From DATKPE01 sp035524335 (GTDB lineage: Bacteria > Bacteroidota > Ignavibacteria > UBA10030 > SZUA-254): 64,000 nt of DNA. This document shows, in pieces, positions 1 through 7,130 of the stretch; position 1 is the first letter of the stretch, and every line of letters begins with the position of its first letter. The DNA lies in contig DATKPE010000001.1 in assembly GCA_035524335.1 (NCBI GenBank), forward strand, positions 1 through 64,000, in the 5' to 3' direction. The notes beneath the pieces were generated by a model. It worked only from the letters and a program-made list of their open reading frames with translations, had not been told where the DNA came from and did no database searches. The translations under genes were made by a program, and so were the position numbers.

Positions 1-54
1 ACGATCATCAGGTATGACCTGCATGCTCACATAAGTCTGAAATCGGAGCGCACC

Positions 55-828
55 TCACCGCCCTTTCCACTCGGCCTTCCGTTTTTCCGTGAAGGCCTTC
101 ATTCCTTCCTTCTGATCTTCGGAAGCGAAGAGGAGGTAGAAATTTTTCCGCTCGAATTCGAGACCGCCTTCCATTGTGGTGTCGAATGCCTTGAGCACCG
201 CCTCCTTGGCCAGACGGACCGCGAGCGGTGGTTTCGACGCTATGGTTTTCGCCAGGACTGCGGCTTCACCGGCCAGGATCTCGGCCGGGACCACGCGATT
301 CACCAGCCCCCACTGAAACGCTTCACGGGCCGTGATCATCGCCCCGGTGAGCACCATCTCCATCGCCTTGTATTTGCCGACCGCGCGGGTGAGTCTCTGT
401 GTTCCGCCTGCGCCCGGTATCACGCCGAGATTGATCTCGGGCTGTCCGAAACGGGCCGTTTCCGCCGCAAGGATCAGATCGCACGTCATGGCGATCTCAC
501 ATCCGCCCCCCAGAGCGACTCCTGCAACCGCGGCGATGAGCGGTTTTTTGATTCTGCGCAGACGGTCCCATTGTGCGAACTGATCGCGCAGGTACATCTC
601 CACAGAGCCCGCTCCGGCCATTTCAGTGATATCGGCGCCGGCGGCAAACGCTTTTTCTCCGCCCGTCAGAATGATCGCCCTGACCGAATCGTCCGCGTCC
701 AGCTGTTCCAGCGTTTCAATCAGGTCGGCGATCATCGCCCGGTTCAGGGCGTTGAGAACCTCCGGCCTGTTGAACTGAACGGTCGCATACCCCGGTTCGC
801 GCGTGAGAAGAAGATGTGTGATGCTCAT
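55..828 (-). CDS. enoyl-CoA hydratase/isomerase (crotonase), canonical active site
   Basis: A 257-residue crotonase-fold protein that should add water to trans-2-enoyl-CoA in the cytoplasm during fatty-acid or related acyl-CoA breakdown. The oxyanion-hole region (FAAGADITEM, about residues 61-70) is present. Both catalytic glutamates of the hydratase family are visible: E111 in GGGCEIAMTCD and E131 in FGQPEINLG, the latter followed by the PGAGGTQRL turn. Length is normal for the family. It is the last gene visible of a minus-strand operon, 39 bases after the multihaem cytochrome. The substrate cannot be read from the sequence; short-chain enoyl-CoA is the usual one. The family assignment is firm, the pathway is inference. 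Confidence 0.93.
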   Translation of the reverse strand: MSITHLLLTREPGYATVQFNRPEVLNALNRAMIADLIETLEQLDADDSVRAIILTGGEKAFAAGADITEMAGAGSVEMYLRDQFAQWDRLRRIKKPLIAAVAGVALGGGCEIAMTCDLILAAETARFGQPEINLGVIPGAGGTQRLTRAVGKYKAMEMVLTGAMITAREAFQWGLVNRVVPAEILAGEAAVLAKTIASKPPLAVRLAKEAVLKAFDTTMEGGLEFERKNFYLLFASEDQKEGMKAFTEKRKAEWKGR

Positions 829-867
829 GTCTGGTCCAATCTGATGAATCGGTCGGTCTTCCCCGGA

Positions 868-2757
868 TCACTTGAGGAGAAGCATTTTTCGCGTCTGATT
901 GTACTGCGGGGTCCGGAGCCGGTAGAAATAAATGCCGGACGCCAGCCGGCCGGCGTCGAACCGGACGGCATAGCTTCCGGAGGGACGGAAGCCCTCGACC
1001 GGAGTAGCGACAAGATCTCCGCGGATATCGAAAATATCGAGCCGGACCGGTCCCGCCCTGTCGATCATGAAGGTGATGGTTGTCGCGGGGTTGAACGGAT
1101 TCGGAAAATTCTGGAGGAGCCGGGTCGAAAGAGGGAGAGCCTTTTCGTTCCGGACTGCATCGACGGAATCGCTCACCGGCACCGTGGCGCTGTTCATGAT
1201 TACCGGCTGTGAGCGGCCGTGGTTCTGCCAGGAGGTGTAAAGTCTGGATCCCCAGGAATTCCAGTCGTTCGGGTTGCCGTTGTTCTCGTCGCGCAGAAAG
1301 TCGATGTATTCCTTCCGGATGGTCTGATACATGACTGCGACGCTCACGGTGGTCGCGGTTTTCGGCAGGGTGTACCAGGTATCATCCCAGTACTGGCTGT
1401 CGGCATAGACGATCCCGACCGGCTGGGCGAGTCTCTGCAGGAAGCCGATGTTCGTGAACCCTTTCGGCGGTATCCGGTTGTCTTTCAGCAGGGTGTCGTC
1501 GACGAAAAAGTGGAAGGATGCACCGGGGCTCAGGCCGTAGGCGGCCGCTGTATCCGCGCTCAACCCCGGCACCGCCTCGTAGACCTTCGCGAGCGAGTCG
1601 CGCTGAAATATGCCGGTCGAGGGATCATACATCCCTGTTTCGAAGACAGTGTCGTGATGAATGTCGGTGGCGATGAGGTTGATCCACATCCTGCGCCCCT
1701 CGGGGTATCCGGTCGGCAGTTTGTGCCCGGTCAGATTGGTGATCCGGACGCGCGCGAGGACGCTGTCGCCGGAATGGTACGCCGTGACGCCGAGCGTGGA
1801 TGCCCTCTGGAGCGCGGCCGTCGCGCGCATCTTCCCGCGCTGGAGCGCATCGGTGTCGAGTCCCGCATAAAAATCGGGGATGATGTCGGGGGCAAATGTG
1901 TTGCCGCCGGTCAGATCGTGGCGGGCGATGTCGGGCCGCAGTTTCACGTCGGCAAAGTACTTGCAGGCATAGCCGGTCGTGTCGCGCATATGACACGACT
2001 GGCAGGTCCCTCCGTCGCCGAGCTGTGCATACGAGCTCATCAGCCATTCGCTGTAGGTTCGCTCGATCGGCGCATAGGCGTAGGGGGGAAGGAAACTCCT
2101 TTCGGCCGGCGTGATGTGGTTCGGGTTGCTGACGTCGTGACAGACGCCGCAGAGATTGGAGGTCTCCTGGAAGGTGTCGAAGAGGACCTTGTGCTGGATC
2201 ACCACCGCATCCCGGTACGGGCCCCGCTTAATGCTGTCGGAGAACTGGACGGCATGCATCCCATTGCCGTAACCCGGGACGGGACCCTGCTGCATCGGCG
2301 GTATGGATGTGTCCGGATTGAGCGGATCGACGGCGCGGTGACAGTAGTCGCACTGGACTCCGTCGAGATCGGTGCCGAAGAGGACCTGCCCCGTGTAGAC
2401 TTCGGAACGGCCTTCAAGCCAGCCGGCGGGGGAGTGGCACCGGATGCAAAACTCGCCGTCTCCCGGTCTGATCTTTGCGAGAACGGTAAGGGACGCGTAG
2501 AAGATCGGGTCCCGGGCGGCCTGGGCCATCATGCTTCCCGACCAGTCCTTGTGGATCATGACGCTTTTCGTGCTGTCGACGTAGTAGTGACAGCCGCGGC
2601 AGGTGAGCGCGTTGTCGATGGGTGCGATCTGCGTCGGCTGGGTGCCGGGAAGGAGGATCATGGTCGACCGGCCCGGGTGGCGGGAATCACTGCCGATAAG
2701 AAGAAAGAGCGCGACCAGCAGTGCGGCGATTTCGGCGGAATTCCGGAGGAAGTTCAC
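868..2757 (-). CDS. secreted pentahaem c-type cytochrome with type IX sorting domain
   Basis: A 629-residue exported cytochrome. Residues 1-25 form a signal peptide with hydrophobic core AALLVALFLLIG. Five CXXCH haem sites lie at C53, C104, C136, C203 and C252 (CRGCH, CIRCH, CDYCH, CGVCH, CQSCH), a spacing like cytochrome c554-type multihaem proteins. The middle third (about 320-530) has no haem motif and looks like a beta-rich domain. From about residue 545 there is a Por-secretion (T9SS) C-terminal sorting domain: NFPNPFNPATTI, then a beta-sandwich ending in SGIYFYRL and KMLLLK. This implies export to the periplasm, haem attachment, then transfer to the cell surface or medium. It sits between two crotonase genes on the same strand, spaced 15 and 39 bases. 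Its redox partner is unknown. Confidence 0.9.
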   Translation of the reverse strand: MNFLRNSAEIAALLVALFLLIGSDSRHPGRSTMILLPGTQPTQIAPIDNALTCRGCHYYVDSTKSVMIHKDWSGSMMAQAARDPIFYASLTVLAKIRPGDGEFCIRCHSPAGWLEGRSEVYTGQVLFGTDLDGVQCDYCHRAVDPLNPDTSIPPMQQGPVPGYGNGMHAVQFSDSIKRGPYRDAVVIQHKVLFDTFQETSNLCGVCHDVSNPNHITPAERSFLPPYAYAPIERTYSEWLMSSYAQLGDGGTCQSCHMRDTTGYACKYFADVKLRPDIARHDLTGGNTFAPDIIPDFYAGLDTDALQRGKMRATAALQRASTLGVTAYHSGDSVLARVRITNLTGHKLPTGYPEGRRMWINLIATDIHHDTVFETGMYDPSTGIFQRDSLAKVYEAVPGLSADTAAAYGLSPGASFHFFVDDTLLKDNRIPPKGFTNIGFLQRLAQPVGIVYADSQYWDDTWYTLPKTATTVSVAVMYQTIRKEYIDFLRDENNGNPNDWNSWGSRLYTSWQNHGRSQPVIMNSATVPVSDSVDAVRNEKALPLSTRLLQNFPNPFNPATTITFMIDRAGPVRLDIFDIRGDLVATPVEGFRPSGSYAVRFDAGRLASGIYFYRLRTPQYNQTRKMLLLK

Positions 2758-2772
2758 GCGATCACGTCGGTT

Positions 2773-3615
2773 CTAACTTTTTTTGCGCCGGATGGCGCGG
2801 TAATCGACCGGCCGCTTTCCGATGAATGCCTGTATTCCCTCCCGGACCTCGTCCGATCCGGTGTGCACAGTGAGCCAGTCCTTTGCATGGCCTATCGTCA
2901 TTCCCCAGGAGAAATCCTTCCAGAAATTCAGCTGTTGTTTGGTGTACCGGATGCATTCGGGGAGTGTTGCGAGCAGTTTCTCCGCCATGGCATCGACGGC
3001 GGCATCCAGCTGACGGCGGGGGACAGCCCGGTTGAGGAGTCCCCATGCGACAGCCTGTTTGGCCGGGATATCCTCGCACAGAAAAAGGATCTCGCGGGCC
3101 CGCCGGTCGCCGACGATGATCGGGAGCCATTGAGTTGCTCCTGCCGCCGGGACGCTCCCGCGCGTGACGCCGACGTGCCGGATGAAAGTGTCGTTCGCCG
3201 CGATCGCGAGATCGCATGACATCTGCAGTTCGTTCCCGCCGCCGACGACCATTCCGTTGATCCGGGCAATGGTCGGTTTTCCGATGTGCCGGAGGCGCTC
3301 GAACGTTTCAACGAAGACGCCCATCCATTTATGAAAGTTGCGGGGCGTGTCGAGAAATTCCCCCGACCACTCCTTCATGTCGGCGCCGGTGCAGAAGGCG
3401 CGGTTGCCCGCTCCCGTGAGTATGACCACCCCGACGTCATCGTCCCATGCCGCATCCTGAAATGCCTCGGAGAGTTCCCTGAGAGCGGCGAGATCGAGGG
3501 CATTGTGCACCTCGGGGCGATTGATCGTGATGACCGCACGCCGGTTCTTCTTGGCGTAGAGAATCCGCCGGAAGCGGAAGGAGGCGGGGTCCCGGCCGTC
3601 GTAGGTGCGCGTCAT
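2773..3615 (-). CDS. crotonase-family protein lacking the second catalytic Glu
   Basis: A 280-residue crotonase-fold protein. The first catalytic glutamate is present (E129 in GGGNELQMSCD) and the CoA-binding and oxyanion region (FCTGADMKEW, about 74-83) is intact. The segment that holds the second glutamate in hydratases instead reads FIRHVGVTRGSVP, placing G149 where Glu is expected. That pattern recalls MenB- and BadI-like crotonases (ring-forming or ring-opening on CoA esters) more than classical hydratases, but the Asp typical of MenB is not present either. Its start overlaps the stop of the EthD-like gene by four bases, so the two are probably translationally coupled. The reaction is therefore uncertain. 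Confidence 0.85.
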   Translation of the reverse strand: MTRTYDGRDPASFRFRRILYAKKNRRAVITINRPEVHNALDLAALRELSEAFQDAAWDDDVGVVILTGAGNRAFCTGADMKEWSGEFLDTPRNFHKWMGVFVETFERLRHIGKPTIARINGMVVGGGNELQMSCDLAIAANDTFIRHVGVTRGSVPAAGATQWLPIIVGDRRAREILFLCEDIPAKQAVAWGLLNRAVPRRQLDAAVDAMAEKLLATLPECIRYTKQQLNFWKDFSWGMTIGHAKDWLTVHTGSDEVREGIQAFIGKRPVDYRAIRRKKS

Positions 3616-3911
3616 CGCACCTCCCCGGTCAGGAGCGTCACGATTCCCCCGGCGAATCCCATCAGATCCTTTGCCGCGGCCCGTCCTTCCTTCGAGGCGT
3701 TCGCCGCGTTCATCGCATCGGCGGATTCGAAGTACATTTCCGCCATGAGGTGGAAATCGGTGTTCCCGAACGGCGATCCGGAAATCCGCGTCACTTCCGC
3801 CTTTAAAAGACCGGGAATATTCTCTACCAGGGGAAGATGGACGCTAAAGTAATGACGTTCGAACAGCTCGACGTCGGGGGGCGTTTTGTACAGCGCAATG
3901 AGTTTGACCAT
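3612..3911 (-). CDS. EthD-like dimeric alpha/beta-barrel protein
   Basis: A 99-residue protein starting MVKLIALYK at 3911; the reading frame is open further upstream, but the extra residues look like intergenic DNA and lack the fold. The pattern KTPPDVELFERHYFSVHLPL, LLKAEVTRI and FHLMAEMYFESADAM matches EthD/dimeric ferredoxin-like barrel proteins, small enzymes or accessory proteins often found beside catabolic operons. It is first in the minus-strand operon and overlaps the downstream crotonase by four bases. No catalytic function can be assigned. The assignment rests on the YY/FY-H-P pattern and length and is moderately sure. Confidence 0.8.
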   Translation of the reverse strand: MVKLIALYKTPPDVELFERHYFSVHLPLVENIPGLLKAEVTRISGSPFGNTDFHLMAEMYFESADAMNAANASKEGRAAAKDLMGFAGGIVTLLTGEVR

Positions 3912-3985
3912 GAACGAATATCCATGATGTGATTTGTTTTCCGAATATACCGACCGGAGGGACAAGAGTCAAACCTCCGCCAACA

Positions 3986-4015
3986 TTGAATATAGAATGA
4001 ATTTTTGTTACTTTG
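3986..4015 (+). promoter_or_regulatory. candidate Bacteroidota-type promoter for the DUF2723 gene
   Basis: TTG at 3986-3988, 19 bases, then TTACTTTG at 4008-4015, close to the Bacteroidota consensus TTG-N17..23-TAnnTTTG (7 of 8 in the downstream box). It lies in an AT-rich patch of the divergent intergenic region 3912-4065 and 50 bases before the ATG at 4066. Confidence 0.45.
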
Positions 4016-4065
4016 ACCGGGAAAACCGAATCCCCGTACCGCTATCGCCGGAATCACCCGATTGT

Positions 4066-5907
4066 ATGACAACTGAAACGCGGCGCCGTCTCACCGGCGC
4101 GTCGATCGCCCTGTTCTGTTTCGTCCTCTACGTCAAAACGCTCTGCCCGACAACGGATTTCATCGACGCCGGGGAGCTTTCGACCGTCGCCTACACGCTC
4201 GGCATCGCCCATCCGACCGGTTATCCGATGTTCACGCTCGTCGGCTGGCTCTTTTCGCACCTCCCCCTGCCGTTCACCGTGGTGTTCAGGCTCAATCTGA
4301 TGGCCGCAACCCTTTGTGCGGCGGCAATTTACATATTTTTCCGATTCCTCCTCTTCTTCGACCGGGAAATCCTGTCGCCGGCAGAGGCCTCTCCGGCCTG
4401 GCTCTCGGATGTTCCGGCGGCGACCGGGGCGATCATCCTCGGTCTTTCGGAAACATACTGGGCCCAGGCTGTGGCCGTGGAAGTCTATTCCCTCCATGTC
4501 GTCTTCCTGGCGTCGCTTCTCCTTCTTTTCACCCGGGCGGTATCGCAGGGACTTACTGCGGAACGGGCATGGTATGCGTTTGCGTTCGTTCTGGGGCTGG
4601 CGTTCACGAATCACATGACCACCATCCTGCTTGCCCCGGGATTTCTCTTTCTCTATTTCTCGACGTTTCGTTTCGGTCCGGCGTCGTGGAGGCTGATGTT
4701 CCGGATGGCTCTGCCGTTTCTCGCCGGTCTCTCCCTCTATCTGTATCTTCCGTTCCGCGCGCTCCAGGGGCCCGTCATGCTCTGGGGAAATCCGGTCGAT
4801 CCCGAACGATTTTTCTGGCACTTCACCGGCAAACAGTACCGGGTCTGGATTTTTTCCTCCACCGAGAGCGCCGCAAAGCAGATGAACTATTTTCTGACGA
4901 CCGTCGGGCCGAAATTCGTCTATCTTCCTCTGCTCCTCGCCGCCGCGGGAATCCTCAGGATCTGGCGGTCCCGCAAACAGTACCTCGTCTTTACCCTCCT
5001 GCTCTTCTTCGGCTGTCTTTTTTATGCGATCAACTATGATATCCACGACATCGATTCGTATTTTCTGCTCGCCTATTTCACCATCGCTCTCTGGTCGATG
5101 GCGGGAACGCGGATGGCGCTGGAGGCGATACGGAACCTCAGGGGACGGAAAACTGCAGGGTGGGTCATTCCGGCTGCAGTGGTTGGACTGCTCCTGACGA
5201 ATTACAGTTCCGCGGATGAAAGTTCACTGACACTCGTGGAATCGTATACGCACGACATGTTCGGGTCGCTTGAACCGAATTCAATCATCCTTTCCTATCA
5301 GTGGGATTATTTCGTATCAGCCGCTAATTATTTCCAGATCGTGGAACACGAGCGGCCGGATGTGGTCGTGATCGACAAGGAACTGCTCAGGCGATCGTGG
5401 TATTTCAAACAGATGCAGATTCGATATCCGGGCATCTATAACAGAATAAAACCTGAAATCGAAGCATTTTTAGAAGAATTGTACAAATTTGAGCATGATA
5501 TCCCATACAATCCCTCGACAATAGAAGGGCGTTATAACGCGTTGATCCACAGTATTATTGATAAAAATCTCGATTCCAGGCCGGTTTATGTGACGCCGGA
5601 AGTAGAGGAGGGATATCTGACCGGATTTCACAGGGTACCCGTTGGCCTGGCGATGAGATTATATCGGGATGAAGGATATCATCCGATCCAGAAGCCTCAT
5701 TTTTCATATAGAATTCCGCCGCAGAAGGACCGGCTGATTGACGGGATTTTGGGGCAATATGCAAGAGCATACATTAACTGCTCGTATTACATACACTTAG
5801 AGAAAAATGACGATGTGGCGCTTGAGCTAGTGAAAAAGGGGTTGGAAATTGATCCTGCGATGCCGGAAGGAAATCGGTTAAGGGAAATTCTGGAAAAGGG
5901 GCGATAA
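4066..5907 (+). CDS. DUF2723 multi-pass membrane protein (GT-C-like glycosyltransferase)
   Basis: A 613-residue inner-membrane protein. The start MTTETRRR at 4066 is chosen because the preceding in-frame stretch is AT-rich promoter DNA. The family hallmark FIDAGELSTVAY (D34, E37) followed by GIAHPTGYP lies after the first membrane segment, as in GT-C enzymes where an acidic pair after helix 1 is catalytic. About ten hydrophobic helices follow to about residue 385. The remaining soluble part ends in a single TPR-like repeat. Many Bacteroidota members are near 1000 residues with long C-terminal repeats, so this one is short. It probably moves a sugar from a lipid carrier to a protein or lipid outside the membrane; acceptor unknown. 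Roughly the last 560 bases are much more AT-rich than the first half. Confidence 0.85.
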   Translation: MTTETRRRLTGASIALFCFVLYVKTLCPTTDFIDAGELSTVAYTLGIAHPTGYPMFTLVGWLFSHLPLPFTVVFRLNLMAATLCAAAIYIFFRFLLFFDREILSPAEASPAWLSDVPAATGAIILGLSETYWAQAVAVEVYSLHVVFLASLLLLFTRAVSQGLTAERAWYAFAFVLGLAFTNHMTTILLAPGFLFLYFSTFRFGPASWRLMFRMALPFLAGLSLYLYLPFRALQGPVMLWGNPVDPERFFWHFTGKQYRVWIFSSTESAAKQMNYFLTTVGPKFVYLPLLLAAAGILRIWRSRKQYLVFTLLLFFGCLFYAINYDIHDIDSYFLLAYFTIALWSMAGTRMALEAIRNLRGRKTAGWVIPAAVVGLLLTNYSSADESSLTLVESYTHDMFGSLEPNSIILSYQWDYFVSAANYFQIVEHERPDVVVIDKELLRRSWYFKQMQIRYPGIYNRIKPEIEAFLEELYKFEHDIPYNPSTIEGRYNALIHSIIDKNLDSRPVYVTPEVEEGYLTGFHRVPVGLAMRLYRDEGYHPIQKPHFSYRIPPQKDRLIDGILGQYARAYINCSYYIHLEKNDDVALELVKKGLEIDPAMPEGNRLREILEKGR

Positions 5908-5942
5908 ACGAAAAAAAATCATTCGCCGGGGGGTGAAAATGT

Positions 5943-5970
5943 TTGACTATTCAATAATATTTATTATATT
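5943..5970 (+). promoter_or_regulatory. candidate promoter of the tRNA-Thr-led cluster
   Basis: TTGACT at 5943-5948, 16 bases, TATATT at 5965-5970, in the most AT-rich stretch of the neighbourhood. The sequence TTACTTGG just downstream (5969-5976) also resembles a Bacteroidota downstream box. It is the only convincing promoter between the DUF2723 stop and the first tRNA and would give a leader of roughly 180 bases. Confidence 0.55.
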
Positions 5971-6029
5971 ACTTGGCTTAAAAGTGAAATCCCTGTCATC
6001 CCTCACGGTTGTGATTTCAGGAAAATCTG

Positions 6030-6060
6030 CTCCCGGTTACCGGTCGGGGGAGGGATTTTT
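6030..6060 (+). terminator. hairpin with T-run upstream of the tRNA cluster (terminator or attenuator)
   Basis: CTCCCG (6030-6035) can pair with CGGGGGAG (6045-6052, one bulge), followed by GGATTTTT. It could end read-through from the DUF2723 gene or attenuate transcripts from the promoter at 5943. The 3' arm AGGGATTT (6051-6058) can alternatively pair with AAATCCCT at 5987-5994, giving a second, competing fold. Confidence 0.4.
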
Positions 6061-6156
6061 ACACTTGTCACTGGCAGGATGAATTGCCGGAGCGAGAGCA
6101 GGAGTTGCCGGCGCAGTTCAGCCGGCGGGGCTGTCCCGATGCGGAAGAAGTTGGCT

Positions 6157-6229
6157 GCTGAAGTAGCTCAGTTGGTAGAGCAGCTGACTTGTAATCAGCA
6201 GGTCGTCGGTTCAAATCCGACCTTCAGCT
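6157..6229 (+). tRNA. tRNA-Thr(TGT)
   Basis: A 73-base cloverleaf: acceptor GCTGAAG/CTTCAGC, D arm with AGCTCAGTTGGTAGAGC, anticodon loop CTTGTAA (anticodon TGT), T loop TTCAAAT. CCA is not encoded. It reads ACA codons. It is the first gene of the Thr-Tyr-Gly-Thr block. Two altered copies of its 3' half follow immediately. Confidence 0.96.
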
Positions 6230-6380
6230 CTACGGCATCAGGATATGAACAGGTCGTCGGTTCTCCCGAAGGGATCCCGTTGGGAAAATCCGACCTTCAG
6301 CTCTGCTGTATCAGGAAGTCAGCAGGTGGTCGGTTCTCCCCCTGGGAAAAACCGGCTTTGAGCTTTATCGGCATCAGGAT
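6196..6380 (+). repeat. tandem degenerate copies of the tRNA-Thr 3' half
   Basis: Three direct units share the order CAGGTCGTCGGTTC ... AAATCCGACCTTCAGCTCT ... CATCAGGAT. Unit 1 (6196-6244) is the true tRNA 3' half plus flank. Unit 2 (6247-6317) and unit 3 (6318-6380) carry insertions where the T loop should be. Both insertions start TTCTCCC and end GGGAAAA, which are partly complementary. Unit 3 is the more diverged copy (GGTGGTCGG, CCGGCTTTGAGCT). Neither copy has a D arm, an anticodon arm or a 5' acceptor strand, so neither is a functional tRNA. Confidence 0.75.
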
Positions 6381-6515
6381 GTTGAGGAGTCCGCGGATCG
6401 AATCCGGTTGCCGGTTGAGACATGTTCTTGGAAGATATCAGATGCGTCGTAACGGCAGGCGGTATGATACTCCGCCGCCGTTGGAAGGGAAGCGGCGAAC
6501 GATCCCGATGACGAC

Positions 6516-6598
6516 GGGCAGGTAGCAAAGCGGTCAACTGCAACAGACTGTAAATCTGTCGGCTCATGCCTTCGGAGGTTCGAATCCTTCCCTGCCCA
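6516..6598 (+). tRNA. tRNA-Tyr(GTA)
   Basis: An 83-base class II tRNA: acceptor GGGCAGG/CCTGCCC, anticodon loop CTGTAAA (GTA), long variable arm CGGCTCATGCCTTCGG, T loop TTCGAAT. CCA is not encoded. It sits 286 bases after tRNA-Thr(TGT); the gap is filled by the tRNA-derived repeats and by a hairpin at 6451-6482 (AACGGC-A-GGCGG against CCGCCGCCGTT). Confidence 0.96.
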
Positions 6599-6661
6599 CA
6601 AACGCCGCGGCGGTCCGTTCCGTACGACACAGCGGGCGGTGACAGGCGAGCAGACATCGTT

Positions 6662-6734
6662 GCGGGAGTAACTCAGTTGGTAGAGTCACAGCCTTCCAAG
6701 CTGTTGGTCGCGGGTTCGAGTCCCGTCTCCCGCT
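6662..6734 (+). tRNA. tRNA-Gly(TCC)
   Basis: A 73-base cloverleaf: acceptor GCGGGAG/CTCCCGC, anticodon stem CAGCC/AGCTG region with loop CTTCCAA (anticodon TCC), T loop TTCGAGT. It reads GGA and GGG codons. CCA is not encoded. Confidence 0.96.
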
Positions 6735-6752
6735 CTTCCGGCGACATCGGAT

Positions 6753-6825
6753 GCTTGCGTAGCTCAGTTGGTAGAGCACATCCTTGGTAAGGATGAGGTC
6801 ATCGGTTCAATCCCGATCGCAAGCT
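6753..6825 (+). tRNA. tRNA-Thr(GGT)
   Basis: A 73-base cloverleaf: acceptor GCTTGCG/CGCAAGC, anticodon stem CATCC/GGATG with loop TTGGTAA (anticodon GGT), T loop TTCAATC. It reads ACC and ACU. It is the fourth tRNA of the block and lies 38 bases before rpmG. Confidence 0.96.
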
Positions 6826-6863
6826 CAGTGAAAGATTGAATGAACCATTCTGGAGCATGAGGT

Positions 6864-7013
6864 ATGCGCGATATCATTACGCTGGAATGCGCCGAGTGCA
6901 AGCGCAGAAATTACACGACGACGAAAAACAAGAAGAAGCAGTCCGGTCGCGTTGAATACAAGAAATACTGTCCGTGGTGCTCCAAGCGCACATCCCACAA
7001 GGAAACGAAGTAG
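6864..7013 (+). CDS. rpmG: 50S ribosomal protein L33, zinc-binding form
   Basis: A 49-residue basic protein from ATG 6864 to TAG 7013. Two CXXC pairs (C9-AE-C12 and C36-PW-C39) identify the zinc-containing type of L33. It ends in the usual KRTSHKETK. It occupies the slot between tRNA-Thr(GGT) and tRNA-Trp where many bacteria carry tuf; here the only tuf is at 21550. L33 sits near the tRNA exit site of the large subunit. Confidence 0.95.
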   Translation: MRDIITLECAECKRRNYTTTKNKKKQSGRVEYKKYCPWCSKRTSHKETK

Positions 7014-7023
7014 GCAGTTCCAC

Positions 7024-7097
7024 ACGTCAGTAGCTCAACTGGCTAGAGCAGCGGTCTCCAAAACCGCAGGTTGGGGGTTCGACTCCCTCCTGACGTG
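7024..7097 (+). tRNA. tRNA-Trp(CCA)
   Basis: A 74-base cloverleaf: acceptor ACGTCAG/CTGACGT, anticodon stem GCGGT/ACCGC with loop CTCCAAA (anticodon CCA), T loop TTCGACT. It lies between rpmG and secE, the customary position in tRNA-Trp-secE-nusG loci. Confidence 0.96.
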
Positions 7098-7130
7098 CTG
7101 AGCCGCAGGAATCTTTGAGAGGATACTCCG

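Noticed and set aside
1219..3219. Open frame of about 666 codons on the plus strand opposite the cytochrome and crotonase
   Set aside because: The CXXCH sites, signal peptide and sorting domain on the other strand establish the real genes.
6079..6525. Open frame through tRNA-Thr and its repeats
   Set aside because: It reads through a certain tRNA gene and gives no protein-like sequence.
6566..6790. Open frames over tRNA-Tyr, Gly and Thr on both strands
   Set aside because: They translate tRNA genes; such products (for example GREGFEPP-like) are well-known false proteins.
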